From: CAWDLX01 sp046728155
Lineage (GTDB): Bacteria > Actinomycetota > Actinomycetes > Mycobacteriales > Micromonosporaceae
Direction: 5' to 3'
DNA: 64,000 nucleotides
Assembly: GCA_046728155.1 (NCBI GenBank)
Contig: JBKPDY010000014.1
Location: forward strand, 1-64,000
The notes beneath the pieces are model-generated. The model had not been told where the DNA came from, made no database searches, and saw only the letters and a list, made by a program, of their open reading frames with translations. Made by a program: the position numbers and the translations under genes. Below are positions 24,567-34,222 of this stretch, piece after piece (the stretch's first letter is position 1; every line of letters starts with the position of its first letter).

Positions 24567-26690
24567 ATGACACCACGCACGCCCCGCACCGGGCACATCC
24601 TTGCGGGCGCGGCCGGGCTGGCGCTCATCGCCGGGCTCGGAACGCTCACTGCCTGCACCAATGACTCCACGTTCGGGGGTACGGGCGGCCCGGTGCCCGC
24701 GTACCGGCTCGTCGCGTTCGACTCATGCGCCGACGCGCTCAGCCAGATCCGGGCCGCGGCGCACCAGGCCGTCGGCCCCTACGGCCTGAACCTGGCGTAC
24801 GGCGGCCGCGAGAGTGGCGTGATGGCTCCCGGAGTGGCAGTACCGCAGCCGGCAACGAACGACCTCAGCGGTACCAGTGGCGGCAAGGCAGCTCTTCCGG
24901 ATGCACCGCCCGGGTACTCCGGGACGAACACCCAGGAACTCGGGGTCGACGAACCCGACCTGGTCAAGACAGACGGGCGGCGCATCGTCATCGTTCGGTC
25001 CGGCGTGCTGCGCGTCATCGCCGCGGCGACGCACGAGATCACCGGATCGGTCAACCTGGCGGACCCGTCCTCGCCCAACGACGGGATCCAGTACGCGGGC
25101 GCGGATCTATTGCTCTCGGGCGACCACGCCCTGGTGCTGCTCAACGGCGGATACGGCTATAAGTCCGGGGCGGTCGTCGGTCCCCCCGTCCTGATGCCGG
25201 CGGTGCCTGGTGACAAGGCGGTGGGCTCGGGGTCTGGGGGGGCATCGGCCGTACCCGGCGGGTCGGCTCCCGACGCCGTGCCCATCCCGGCACCGACGGG
25301 AATCAATGGACCACGGCTTATCCTGGTCGACCTCGCAGGCCAGCCACGGGTCCTCTCCCGGATGGCGGTGGACGGGGGCCTTCTCGATGCCCGGCAGACC
25401 GGCTCCATCGCGCGTGTCGTCGTCAGCTCCGCGCCGCGGATCGTTTTCCCGGACGTGCCGAACGGCAGCACCGCCCAGCGGCTGAAGGTCAACCAGTCGA
25501 TCATCGATCAGGCCACACTGGACCGTTGGTTGCCGCGGATCGACGTGACCACGGGTTCGTCGACCACGCACGTCGGTGTCGACTGCGACGCGATCATCCG
25601 CCCGACTGTCTACAGTGGATCCAATCTGCTCACCGTGCTGAGCCTCGACCTGGCCGGCGCGACGTTGGCCGACCCGAAGCCGGTCACCGTGCTGGGCGAC
25701 GGCCAGACCGTGTACAGCAACGGCGAAGACCTCTACATCGCCACCGACATGCGCTGGCGGCAGGCGGTCGCGTCCGGCACGCGGATCAAGGTGGACTCCG
25801 GTACCACCGTGTACCAGTTCGACACGTCCAAGCCGGGGCGGCCGTCCTTCGTGGCCGGTGGTGGCGTGCCCGGGTACCTGATCAACCAGTACGCCATGTC
25901 GGCCCGCGACGGATACCTGCGGGTCGCCACCACAAGCGGGAATGCGAACTGGGAAGGCGACTCGGCCGTCAACTCCCAGTCGGGCGTGTACGTCCTGCAT
26001 CCCGACGGGGCGAACCTCGTCCAGGTGGGCAAGGTCGAGGGGCTCGGTAAGGGTGAGAAGATCTACGCAGTCCGTTTCCTCGACACCACCGCGTACGTGG
26101 TGACGTTCAAGCAGACCGACCCGCTCTTCACCGTGGACCTCTCCGACCCGACCAGGCCACGGGTACGGGGCGAGCTGAAGATCAACGGGTACTCGTCCTA
26201 CCTGCACCCGATCGGAGACGGACGGCTCATCGGCATCGGCCAGGACGTCGACTCGTACCTTCGCACGGCCGGCACGCAGATCTCGCTGTTCGACGTGTCC
26301 AACCTCGACAGACCATCCCGATTGGCGGTCTTGGGCCTGCCCGGATCCAACTCGGAGGCCGAGTTCGACCCGCACGCGTTCCTGTACTGGCCGGCGAACG
26401 GGTTGCTGGTCGTCCCGTTGAACTCGCGGATGGTGGCGTATCCGGGTGATGCGGTCGGTACTCCGTACGCCCCGACGGTCGGAGTACTCGTCCTGAGGGT
26501 CAGCGGCGACCACCTCAGCCAGCTCGGATTCCTCACCCAGCCGTACTCGTCGACGGTCGGCTACGCCTATCCCATCCGGCGGTCCCTCGTCATCGGCGAT
26601 ACGCTGTGGACGGTCTCCGAGGATGGCCTGATGGCCTCCGATATCTCTACCCTTCAGCGGACCGCATGGATCCCTGTGCCCACGCGATAG
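24567..26690 (+). CDS. Beta-propeller domain lipoprotein
   Basis: 707 residues. The signal peptide carries a lipobox (LGTLTAC, mature Cys about residue 30). After an Asn/Gly-rich spacer, DEPDLVKTDGRRIVIV marks the start of the secreted beta-propeller domain of the Beta_propel family; repeated blades run to the C-terminus (LFDVSNLDRPSRLAVLGLPG, HAFLYWPANGLLVVPLNS). Exported and membrane-tethered; role unknown. It starts 42 bp after the Lrp gene stop and could be co-transcribed with it. An inverted repeat follows the stop. Confidence 0.9.
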   Translation: MTPRTPRTGHILAGAAGLALIAGLGTLTACTNDSTFGGTGGPVPAYRLVAFDSCADALSQIRAAAHQAVGPYGLNLAYGGRESGVMAPGVAVPQPATNDLSGTSGGKAALPDAPPGYSGTNTQELGVDEPDLVKTDGRRIVIVRSGVLRVIAAATHEITGSVNLADPSSPNDGIQYAGADLLLSGDHALVLLNGGYGYKSGAVVGPPVLMPAVPGDKAVGSGSGGASAVPGGSAPDAVPIPAPTGINGPRLILVDLAGQPRVLSRMAVDGGLLDARQTGSIARVVVSSAPRIVFPDVPNGSTAQRLKVNQSIIDQATLDRWLPRIDVTTGSSTTHVGVDCDAIIRPTVYSGSNLLTVLSLDLAGATLADPKPVTVLGDGQTVYSNGEDLYIATDMRWRQAVASGTRIKVDSGTTVYQFDTSKPGRPSFVAGGGVPGYLINQYAMSARDGYLRVATTSGNANWEGDSAVNSQSGVYVLHPDGANLVQVGKVEGLGKGEKIYAVRFLDTTAYVVTFKQTDPLFTVDLSDPTRPRVRGELKINGYSSYLHPIGDGRLIGIGQDVDSYLRTAGTQISLFDVSNLDRPSRLAVLGLPGSNSEAEFDPHAFLYWPANGLLVVPLNSRMVAYPGDAVGTPYAPTVGVLVLRVSGDHLSQLGFLTQPYSSTVGYAYPIRRSLVIGDTLWTVSEDGLMASDISTLQRTAWIPVPTR

Positions 26691-26707
26691 TTGCTCCGGG
26701 ACGACGC

Positions 26708-26772
26708 GGAGATCGTTCCATACAGATCGTGAGTCAGAGCTCAGATTGAGTATCCGTACGGAAACGATCTCC
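26708..26772. terminator. Inverted repeat between convergent genes
   Basis: GGAGATCGTTCC (26708-26719) pairs with GGAAACGATCTCC (26760-26772) apart from one bulged base, with a 40-nt loop. It fills the gap between the stops of the beta-propeller and YbjN genes, so it could end transcription in both directions. Confidence 0.55.
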
Positions 26773-26787
26773 GAGCTGGCGCCATCA

Positions 26788-27834
26788 CTACAGATACATG
26801 CCGGTGTGGCCGCTGTCGTCGGCGGCCGCCCGGTCGGCCTCGACGAAGAAGCGCTTGCCGCCGAACTCCCCGTGCAGCCGATCGTCCAGCTCGTCCGCGA
26901 GTCCGGTCATCACCTGAACGGCGAGCATGAGATGGGCGGCTTGGAAGTTGCGGCCGATCACCGGCACGGACGCCCAGACCGTGTTGTTCGCGCAGTAGAG
27001 ACGGCCGATCGGCAACCGGGCCGTCAGTTCGGAGAGCCGGACGAGCAGCGGCGGGGTTGTCGTCACCTCGGTCAGGACCGGTGAGAAGACGTCGACCAGT
27101 GGTGGATCCTCGCGGACCCGGACGAACACCATCGCCGACCCGGACCGGATACCGAAGTCGCCGTCGTTATCCACCGGAAGGCTCTCCGGCGTCGTCTTCA
27201 GGATCGCCGCGAGGACGGTGGCGACCTGTTCGGAGAGGGACATCACCGACAGGTCGGCCTGACTCGGCAGGTCGGCATCGCCCGCGTCCGGACCGGTGAT
27301 GTGCCTGGCCGATCCCAGCGACGGAAGCGCGGCGTCAGACTCCGCGGCGCTCGGCGGCTTGGCGGTGTCCACCGCGTACACGAGGAAGGCGGGGTGCGGG
27401 GCCCCGTACACGTCGCGCAGCGTCCGCGTGAACACGGCGGCAAGACGAGCCGACTGCGGCTGCGGCAACGCGATGCTATACCGCTCATCCTTGGCCGGAC
27501 CCGCGCCGGGCGGTACCCAACCCAGCGCAACGAGTTGGCCAACCGCGTCCCGGGACAGCCGATGAGACTCGGGGAGCATCGAGTTTCCGATGGCATAGGC
27601 CCTCAGCTGGCCGCTCTCCACACATTCCGCGCTCACCTCGTAGATGGGAGTGCCGCCTTCGAGCGCCGTCTGGTCGACCGTCACGTCGAGGCGCGCCCCC
27701 ACCTCCAGTTCGCCGAGCGCCTTACCCAACGCGCTGCTGAAGTCATTCCACGACTCGGTGACCTTCGCCGCGAGGTCGGCGGTCGCCGGGTCATCCAGCA
27801 GTGCCGGCTCGGATGGCGGCGGAAGCTCGGTCAT
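26788..27834 (-). CDS. YbjN/TY-Chap-domain protein
   Basis: 348 residues from ATG 27834, which overlaps the TGA of the 56-residue repeat micro-ORF (ATGA). The N-terminal half has the TY-Chap-like pattern (VTESWNDFSSALGKALGELE), with the family's RLSRDAVGQLVALGWVPP block. The C-terminal half (about residues 205-340) is a YbjN/T3SS-chaperone-like domain (GDFGIRSGSAMVFVRV, VFSPVLTEVTTTPPLL). Such proteins are thought to be chaperone-like or to bind tyrosine-kinase-like partners; no partner is evident here. Soluble. Confidence 0.8.
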   Translation of the reverse strand: MTELPPPSEPALLDDPATADLAAKVTESWNDFSSALGKALGELEVGARLDVTVDQTALEGGTPIYEVSAECVESGQLRAYAIGNSMLPESHRLSRDAVGQLVALGWVPPGAGPAKDERYSIALPQPQSARLAAVFTRTLRDVYGAPHPAFLVYAVDTAKPPSAAESDAALPSLGSARHITGPDAGDADLPSQADLSVMSLSEQVATVLAAILKTTPESLPVDNDGDFGIRSGSAMVFVRVREDPPLVDVFSPVLTEVTTTPPLLVRLSELTARLPIGRLYCANNTVWASVPVIGRNFQAAHLMLAVQVMTGLADELDDRLHGEFGGKRFFVEADRAAADDSGHTGMYL

Positions 27835-28001
27835 GTCGCCTCGCCTCCGCGCTCGCTCCGCTGCTGCCAGCCCACGAAGAGCCGCGTTGTTCGGCTCGCA
27901 AGCTCGCCGAAGCAGCTCCGCTGCGCCCAAAGTCTCCGCTGGGGCCACGGGAAAGGCCTAACGGCCCTGCGATGCTCACTCGCTGTCGGCTCGGTGGTCA
28001 C
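27831..28001 (-). repeat. MIRU-like leader element, copy D (longest, 171 nt)
   Basis: GTG 28001 opens a 56-residue micro-ORF: VTTEPTASEHR start, a long Arg/Trp/Leu-rich middle with LFVGWQQ, and RSERGGEAT before TGA, which overlaps the YbjN ATG. The middle contains copy B's insertion type plus 12 further residues. GGAGG lies 9 nt from the gene start. Length 171 nt is 57 codons, so the frame is kept. Confidence 0.75.
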
Positions 28002-28077
28002 GGTCCCTCCTCGGGCAGGGTTGGTACCGCTCGTCGGCCAACATTACCGACCAGTCCGTCCGAGGCGCGGCCCCGCC

Positions 28078-30744
28078 TTACACCATGCCGGAGCGGCCGT
28101 CCGGTGCCGACTGAGCCTGGGAGCCGCGGGCGGACTCGACTCCGCGCGGCCGTGGCAGCTCGATGACATTGCCGGCAGAGCCGTGGATCGGCTCGCAGAG
28201 CCGGCCCAGCACGCCATCGACGCCGTGCTCGATAAGGTTCAGTAGCGCCTCGGCCGGGACTCCCCGGGCGAACAGATGGCCCTGCCCCGCCGGGCAGCCG
28301 AGCCGCCACAGCTCCCGGCGCTGCTCCTCGCGCTCGACTCCCTCGGCGACGACGAGCAGACCCAGGCTCCGGCCGAGCTCGATCGTGGACCGGACCACAG
28401 CAGCGGCCTCCGGCGAGTGGCCCATCGCGGCGACGAAACTGCGATCGATCTTCAGCTCGTGCACCCGTACCTTGGCCAGCATCGACAGCGACGATGAGCC
28501 GGTGCCGAAGTCATCGAGGGCGAGCCGGAGTCCGGCCTCACGTAACTCCCGGAGCACGCCGCCGACGAGCTCGACCTGGCCCAGCGTCAGCGACTCGGTC
28601 AGCTCGATCACCAGATCCTCGCCGCGTGCACCGTGAGCGGCGAGCCGGTCCGCCACCAGCCGCGGAAAGGTCGGGTCCAGCAGGCTGCGCGGCGAGGCGT
28701 TCACCGCTACCGGCCCGGCCAGCCCAAGTCCCCGCCACCGGACCATGGTGGCCAGTGCCTGATCGAGTACGGCGTCGGCGAAGGCCGGAAGCAGGCCGGA
28801 GCGCTCCACCGCGGTGAGGAACCGGCGCGGATCCAGGTCGCCGCGCGCCGGGTGGTGCCAGCGGGCCAGCGCCTCGGCCGCGATCATCTGACCGGTGGCG
28901 AGGTTGACGATCGGCTGGAAGAGGACGGTGAACTCCCGCTGCTCGACCGCCCGCGGGAGATCGCCGCCGAGCATGAGCTGGGAGATGTCGGCCGTGTCGT
29001 ACGCGGCGTCGTACCGCACGACCGCCGGGCCGCCCCGCTTCGCCTGGTACATGGCTACATCGGCCCGGCGCAGCAGCTCGACCATGCCCGACTCCCGCAG
29101 CGGCGGGTCGGCCGCGGGATCCGCGGCGAAGGTCTCATCGACGAGGGCCATGCCGACGCTGGCCTCGACCCGGACCCGCACGTCGCCCAGGTCGATGGGT
29201 GCGTCGAGGGTGGCGACCAACTCTCGGGCTCTCTGCTCGGCGGCGCTCACCGTTGGCAACCCGAGGTACAGTGCGGCGAACTCGTCCCCGCCCAGGCGGG
29301 CGACGATGTCGTCTCCGGACCCGGTACGGCCGAGGCGTCGGCCGACCTCGACCAGGAGCCGGTCGCCGGCCTTGTGCCCGAGGGTCTCGTTGACCTCGCG
29401 GAACATGTCCAGGTCGAGCACGATCAGCGCGGTCAGGCCCGGGTGGCCGAGCAGATCGCCGCCGTGCTCCTGCAGGTAGTGGCGGTTGGACAGACCGGTC
29501 AGCGGATCGCGCGCCGCCGCCTGGGCGCTGCGCGCCGCGAGACGCTTGGTCTCGGTGAATGCGGCGGCGTTGCGGACCGCCGTACGCAGCGAGGCCACGA
29601 ACGTACGGAGAGTCAAGCGTTCGCGGTCGGTGAGTGTCACCGGACCGGCGAAGTTCAGTCGTACCTCGCCCAGGTCAGGCCCGGACTCCTTGCCACCCAG
29701 CGGAACGGTGACGCTGTCGCCGGCGAGCGCCGGGGGCGGCTGGGCCGCGGTCGGGTTGCCCGCCCACGAGATTCCGGCTGAGCCGCCCCGCACGAGGTAC
29801 GGGCCGGCGGCTCCGTTTCGGAGCACGACTTCCACCTCATCCGCCTCGAACAGGGTCGCCGCATTGACCACCGCGGTACGCAGCACGGTCTCCAGGTCGG
29901 TGCTGTTCAGCTCGTCCGTCGTCGCGGCCAGACGTTGCCAGGCGGCGCGTTCGGCGGCGGCGCGCAGCCGGCTGGCGTAGAGCAGGTGCAGGCACAGCAC
30001 GACCGACGGCATGATGGCGACGAGCCGTACGTTCTTGCCGAGCAACCACAGCGTCAGCACGGCCACGCCGAACTTCCCGAGGAAGCCGGCGGGCTTGGTG
30101 AGGCCGCCGTTGCAGAGAATCCGCTTCCACCACATGCCGGAAGCGAGCGCGAGGACTGGTACGCCGATGAGGTACTCGGTGACCCCGGCGGCGAGGGCTA
30201 CCGTGAAGAGCTGGGCGACGTGGGCGAGCGGATCGGTGGGGTGGGCGACGCCGAGCGCGAGCGCGACGGCCACCGCGGCCGACGCGGCGAGGGCGTCCTT
30301 TGAGGCGTTGTACGCCGCCTTGATCGGCGTGACGCGCATCAGCAGTTTGGCCACCAGTACGCCGGTTCCGACGCAGAGTGGGACCCAGGCCGGTGGCAGG
30401 TAGACGACGCAGATGAGGATCGCGGCATCGATCCACGTGGTACCTATGACGGTCGAGCGCAACCGAACCCGGACGACCGCCGAACTGGAGACCGCGACCA
30501 TGCCGGTCAGCGCCGGCAGCAGCCATCGGAAGGTGTCGTCGGCAGGATCGTGGCGTTGTACCAGGAAGGCCCCGCTGACCAGTGCGGCGAGCAGGATGAC
30601 GCTACCCACGAGCCAGCGCAGCACCCGCTCACGTGTCGCCACCACGCCGCCCTTCCGGCGCATCGAACTGTTGACATCCGGGCGCACTCGCCCAGCCCGG
30701 GTGCCAGCGTAGGCGGCGCGCGCACGGTGGGACAGAGCGGTCAC
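28078..30744 (-). CDS. Membrane-bound GGDEF-EAL c-di-GMP protein
   Basis: Up to 888 residues. An N-terminal membrane region with about six to eight TM segments (to about residue 255) precedes a GAF-like linker, then GGDEF (RLGGDEFAALYLG) and EAL (AAEALARWHHP). EAL catalytic blocks are present (NASPRSL, ELTESL, DDFGTGSSSL, EGVEREEQ), so both cyclase and phosphodiesterase activities are possible; no RxxD inhibitory site precedes GGDEF. The start is uncertain: GTG 30744, or GTG near 30645 with GGAAGG just upstream. It is divergent from the moaC cluster. Confidence 0.9.
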   Translation of the reverse strand: MTALSHRARAAYAGTRAGRVRPDVNSSMRRKGGVVATRERVLRWLVGSVILLAALVSGAFLVQRHDPADDTFRWLLPALTGMVAVSSSAVVRVRLRSTVIGTTWIDAAILICVVYLPPAWVPLCVGTGVLVAKLLMRVTPIKAAYNASKDALAASAAVAVALALGVAHPTDPLAHVAQLFTVALAAGVTEYLIGVPVLALASGMWWKRILCNGGLTKPAGFLGKFGVAVLTLWLLGKNVRLVAIMPSVVLCLHLLYASRLRAAAERAAWQRLAATTDELNSTDLETVLRTAVVNAATLFEADEVEVVLRNGAAGPYLVRGGSAGISWAGNPTAAQPPPALAGDSVTVPLGGKESGPDLGEVRLNFAGPVTLTDRERLTLRTFVASLRTAVRNAAAFTETKRLAARSAQAAARDPLTGLSNRHYLQEHGGDLLGHPGLTALIVLDLDMFREVNETLGHKAGDRLLVEVGRRLGRTGSGDDIVARLGGDEFAALYLGLPTVSAAEQRARELVATLDAPIDLGDVRVRVEASVGMALVDETFAADPAADPPLRESGMVELLRRADVAMYQAKRGGPAVVRYDAAYDTADISQLMLGGDLPRAVEQREFTVLFQPIVNLATGQMIAAEALARWHHPARGDLDPRRFLTAVERSGLLPAFADAVLDQALATMVRWRGLGLAGPVAVNASPRSLLDPTFPRLVADRLAAHGARGEDLVIELTESLTLGQVELVGGVLRELREAGLRLALDDFGTGSSSLSMLAKVRVHELKIDRSFVAAMGHSPEAAAVVRSTIELGRSLGLLVVAEGVEREEQRRELWRLGCPAGQGHLFARGVPAEALLNLIEHGVDGVLGRLCEPIHGSAGNVIELPRPRGVESARGSQAQSAPDGRSGMV

Positions 30745-30961
30745 GTCACGACTTGACGTACCACATCTCTCGATCCATGACGACTACAGCCACTCCTCCA
30801 CCGGATCCACCTCCCTCCAGGCGCTAGCTCAACTCACGGAGTGAGGGACAAACGCTACGCCCACGCCTCGACGACCGACCACAGCGGACAGTGCCGGCGC
30901 GGTGACGTTCGTGGCGGTACGCACGAAGCACCAGGCCGGTGGGCCGGCGTACCCTCGGGCC

Positions 30962-31447
30962 GTGGACGAACGCCCAGCCCAGCTCACCCACGTTGACGAC
31001 ACGGGCGCGGCCCGCATGGTCGACGTCGCCGGCAAGGACGTGACGGTTCGTCGGGCGGTGGCGGCCGGATCGGTCCGCACCACCGCCGAGGTCATCTCGC
31101 TGCTGGCCAGCGACGCCCTGCCGAAAGGCGACGCGCTCGGGGTCGCCCGCGTCGCCGGGATCATGGGTGCCAAACGCACCGCCGACCTGGTCCCGCTCTG
31201 CCATCCGATCGCGCTACACGGCGTCGAGGTGGAGCTTTCGCTCGGCTCCGCGTCGGTCGACATCACCGCGACCGTACGCACGGCCGACCGGACCGGGGTG
31301 GAAATGGAGGCGCTGACCGCCGTCGCGACGGCGGGCCTCACGGTCATCGACATGGTGAAGGCGGTCGACCCGGCGGCGAGTATCGACTCCGTGCGGGTAC
31401 TGCGCAAGGAAGGCGGCAAGACCGGAGTGTGGGAGCGACCAGCGTGA
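30962..31447 (+). CDS. moaC: Cyclic pyranopterin monophosphate synthase
   Basis: 161 residues from GTG 30962. MoaC converts the MoaA product (3',8-cyclo-GTP) into cyclic pyranopterin monophosphate in molybdenum-cofactor synthesis. Signature blocks: LTHVDDTGAARMVDVAGK, KRTADLVPLCHPIAL (active site Lys/His), EMEALTAVATAGLTVIDMVKA. It heads a four-gene cluster in which moaC-mog and moeA-moaE overlap by GTGA. Its 217-bp upstream region, shared with the GGDEF-EAL gene, shows no motif I can name. Confidence 0.96.
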   Translation: MDERPAQLTHVDDTGAARMVDVAGKDVTVRRAVAAGSVRTTAEVISLLASDALPKGDALGVARVAGIMGAKRTADLVPLCHPIALHGVEVELSLGSASVDITATVRTADRTGVEMEALTAVATAGLTVIDMVKAVDPAASIDSVRVLRKEGGKTGVWERPA

Positions 31448-31914
31448 GAGCCCGGGTCATCGTCGCCTCGAACCGGGCCTGGGCCGGCGTGTACGCCGAC
31501 ACGAGCGGGCCGATCCTCGTCGCTGGCCTGCGCCAGCTCGGATTCGACGTCGATGAACCCGTGGTTGTGGCCGACGGTGACCCGGTTGAGCAGGCGCTCC
31601 GGGAGGCCGTCGCCGATGGCGTGGACGCGGTTATCACCAGCGGTGGCACGGGTATCACGCCGACCGATCGAACTCCCGACGTAACCCGGGCCGTGCTGGA
31701 CTACGAGATTCCGGGTATCGCCGAAGCGATCCGGGCGTACGGGCGCGACCGGGTACCAGCCTCCGCGCTCTCCCGAGGTCTGGCCGGCGTCGCAGCCGGG
31801 ACTCTAGTGGTGAACCTGCCCGGCTCCACCGGCGGCGCCCGTGATGGACTCGCGGTCCTGGGGCCGATCCTGGGCCACGCCGTGGAGCAGCTGCATGGCG
31901 GCGATCATCGGTAG
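31444..31914 (+). CDS. MogA/MoaB-family molybdopterin adenylyltransferase
   Basis: 156 residues from GTG 31444, whose GTGA overlaps the moaC stop. The family adenylylates molybdopterin before metal insertion. Core blocks: ITSGGTGITPTDRTPDVTRA (substrate-binding GGTG), EIPGIAEAIR and NLPGSTGGARDGLAVLGPIL. Either MogA or MoaB could be the better name; in actinobacteria such proteins are usually labelled MogA/MoaB. It precedes moeA by 7 bp. Confidence 0.92.
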   Translation: MRARVIVASNRAWAGVYADTSGPILVAGLRQLGFDVDEPVVVADGDPVEQALREAVADGVDAVITSGGTGITPTDRTPDVTRAVLDYEIPGIAEAIRAYGRDRVPASALSRGLAGVAAGTLVVNLPGSTGGARDGLAVLGPILGHAVEQLHGGDHR

Positions 31915-31921
31915 GAGGAAC

Positions 31922-33151
31922 GTGTCTCACGCAGAAGCCGCACCGTCCTGGGGAGCCGCTCGAGCGGCCGCTCACGCCGCCGGCCGTTCCGCGATGCCAG
32001 CGGCGGTCGAAGTCCCGCTCGAGCGCGCCGACGGGCTCACCCTGGCCCGCCCGCTCGTGGCTCTCACCGACCTTCCGGCGTTTCCTACGTCCAGTGTGGA
32101 TGGATACGCGACCCGTGGACCCGGACCCTGGCACGTGGCCGGTCGCGTGCTCGCCGGCGAGGTCGCGGCGGATCTCGATGCGGGCGACTGCGTGGAGATC
32201 GCCACCGGGGCGATGGTCCCCAGCGGGGCGGACCAGATCGTCCGGATCGAAGACTCCACTGTGGAACCGGACGGAAGGATCAGCGGAGCCGGCCGGTCGG
32301 TCCGCGAGTGGCGGGAGCCCGGCGACGAGGCGAGCAAGGGTGACGAGCTGCTCCCGGCCGGCACCGCGCTCACCCCTGGCGTCGTCGGGATCGCCGCGAC
32401 CTGCGGTTACGACACGCTCAGCGTCGTCCCGGCAGCGCGGGTCGCCGTGGTGGTCTTCGGCGACGAGCTGCTGGTCGCCGGACCGCCCGGACAGGGTAGG
32501 GTCCGCGACTCGCTGGGACCCCAGGTGCCGGGCTGGCTGCGACGGTACGGGGCGGCCACCGTCGCCGGGTTCGACCCGCGCGGACCTGTGAAGGACACGC
32601 TCGACGCCCATGTCGAGGCGATCCGCGCCGCCCTCGCCGTCGCGGACGTCGTCTGTACCACCGGGGGCACGATGCACGGACCGGTCGATCATCTCCACCC
32701 CGCGCTCGCCGAGCTCGGCGCCCGTTACATCGCCAACACCGTAGGCGTTCGGCCCGGGTTCCCGATGCTGCTGGCCGAGGTAGCCGGTGCGGGACCCGAC
32801 GGCCGCACGGCCTACGTGGCCGGGCTGCCCGGTAACCCCCAGTCGGCGATCGTCGCCCTGGTCACCCTCGTCGCGCCGCTGCTGGCCGGGCTCGCCGGAC
32901 GAGCCGAGCCGGGCCTGGCCCAGGTGACCCTCGGCGAGTTCGTCTCCGGTCGCGGGGACCAGACCCACCTCGCCCTGGTACGGATCGAGTCATCGGGGCT
33001 GGCCCATCCGCTACCGCACTCGGGCTCGGCCATGCTGCGTGGCCTGGTCCGGGCCGACGGGTTCGCGGTCATCGCACCGGGCACCCAGGGCGAGCCAGGC
33101 TCATCCGTACCGCTCGTACCGTTGCCGATGGTGATCGGAGAACGCCCGTGA
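31922..33151 (+). CDS. moeA: Molybdopterin molybdotransferase
   Basis: 409 residues from GTG 31922 with GGAGGA 4-5 nt before it. MoeA inserts molybdate into adenylylated molybdopterin. Blocks seen: FPTSSVDGYATRG (the usual MDGYA has V for M), IATGAMVPSGADQIVRIED, GDELLVAG, TTGGTMHGPVDHL and GLPGNPQSAIVALVTLVAPLL. The size and order of domains are typical. Its stop overlaps the moaE start as GTGA. Confidence 0.95.
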   Translation: MSHAEAAPSWGAARAAAHAAGRSAMPAAVEVPLERADGLTLARPLVALTDLPAFPTSSVDGYATRGPGPWHVAGRVLAGEVAADLDAGDCVEIATGAMVPSGADQIVRIEDSTVEPDGRISGAGRSVREWREPGDEASKGDELLPAGTALTPGVVGIAATCGYDTLSVVPAARVAVVVFGDELLVAGPPGQGRVRDSLGPQVPGWLRRYGAATVAGFDPRGPVKDTLDAHVEAIRAALAVADVVCTTGGTMHGPVDHLHPALAELGARYIANTVGVRPGFPMLLAEVAGAGPDGRTAYVAGLPGNPQSAIVALVTLVAPLLAGLAGRAEPGLAQVTLGEFVSGRGDQTHLALVRIESSGLAHPLPHSGSAMLRGLVRADGFAVIAPGTQGEPGSSVPLVPLPMVIGERP

Positions 33152-33564
33152 ACATCATCACCGCCCTGACCGACGCCCCGCTCGATGTCGCCGCCCACGA
33201 GGCCGCCGTCAGGCACGCCGGGGCCGGCGCGGTCGTCTCGTTCGCCGGTGTCGTCCGCGACTCTGACGGCGGTCGGGGCGTGGACCGGCTCGTCTACGAG
33301 GCCCACCCCACCGCCGCGGCGGTCATCGCCGAGGTAGCAGCCGACATCGCCAAGGACCCCGCCGTACGGGGGCTGGCCGTCTCGCATCGCATCGGCGAGC
33401 TGGCGGTCGGCGATATCGCCCTGGCGGCCGCAGTATCGACCGCTCACCGCGCCGAGGCGTTCGCGCTCTGTGGCCGCCTTGTCGACGAGGTCAAGGCTCG
33501 TCTTCCGATCTGGAAACACCAGATCTTCAGCGACGGCGCCGACGAATGGGTCAACTCGCCCTGA
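33148..33564 (+). CDS. moaE: Molybdopterin synthase large subunit
   Basis: 138 residues. MoaE with the sulfur carrier MoaD converts cyclic pyranopterin monophosphate to molybdopterin. Key blocks: GAVVSFAGVVRD, LVYEAHPTAAAVIAEV, VSHRIGELAVGDIALAAAVSTAHRAEAF (in two parts) and the C-terminal KARLPIWKHQIFSDGADEWV with the catalytic Lys region. GTG 33148 overlaps the moeA stop. MoaD is not in this cluster but lies about 4.2 kb downstream on the other strand. Confidence 0.95.
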   Translation: MNIITALTDAPLDVAAHEAAVRHAGAGAVVSFAGVVRDSDGGRGVDRLVYEAHPTAAAVIAEVAADIAKDPAVRGLAVSHRIGELAVGDIALAAAVSTAHRAEAFALCGRLVDEVKARLPIWKHQIFSDGADEWVNSP

Positions 33565-33580
33565 CGGCCTGTCACAGGCG

Positions 33581-34222
33581 TTAGTTGTCGGTCATGCAGA
33601 AGAACAGGTTGAGATTGGGGTCATCGACCTGGTAGCCGTACCAGGTCTGGAAGTCGATCCCTTGGCAGACCTGGGCGCTGGTCGTTTCGGTGTCGAAGCT
33701 CCCGTTGGGACCGAACGGGATGGACGCACCATGGGCGATCCTGACGATGGTGTACGAGCCTGCCGCGGAACAGGCGGACGGCGCCATCCTCGGCTTGCGC
33801 ACGGTTCCCACATTGATCACGCAGTCGCCCACCTTCGCCGTGTACGGGAAGACGTTGGGCGTGCTGAGCGTGGTGATCGACGGGGTTGGGTTCGCGCCCG
33901 TCCCGGCTGTCCGATGAGTCGTGACATACCGGTACGCGGCGTAGCCGCCGCCACCGCCCAGCGCCATGACGAGGACCACGACGAGGGCGACGACTCCCGC
34001 GTTGCTGCCCCGGGGCGGCTGGGGGTACGGGAACTGCGGCGGTGCGGTGGGTTGCTCGAGGAGTCCGGCGGGAACGGTCGGCCCGTAGGGGTCGTACTGC
34101 GGGGTTATCGGATTCGTCGGTGCCGATGCCAGCCCCGGCTCGTACCCGCTCCACGGGTCCTGCGGCTGCGGGTAGCCGGGCGTGCCCTCCTGTCCCCCGC
34201 CCGGCGGCTGCGGCGTCGTCAT
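33581..34222 (-). CDS. Membrane-anchored LppU/SCO3897-like protein
   Basis: 213 residues; AGGAGG lies 6-9 nt before ATG 34222. A Pro/Gln/Gly-rich cytoplasmic head (MTTPQPPGGGQEGTPG...) precedes one TM (about residues 76-96). The extracytoplasmic domain (about residues 122-213) has four cysteines (VGDCVINVG, SACSAAGSYTIV, QVCQGIDF, FFCMTDN) in a pattern like the LppU/SCO3897 family. No lipobox. Function unknown, probably envelope-facing. Confidence 0.75.
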   Translation of the reverse strand: MTTPQPPGGGQEGTPGYPQPQDPWSGYEPGLASAPTNPITPQYDPYGPTVPAGLLEQPTAPPQFPYPQPPRGSNAGVVALVVVLVMALGGGGGYAAYRYVTTHRTAGTGANPTPSITTLSTPNVFPYTAKVGDCVINVGTVRKPRMAPSACSAAGSYTIVRIAHGASIPFGPNGSFDTETTSAQVCQGIDFQTWYGYQVDDPNLNLFFCMTDN

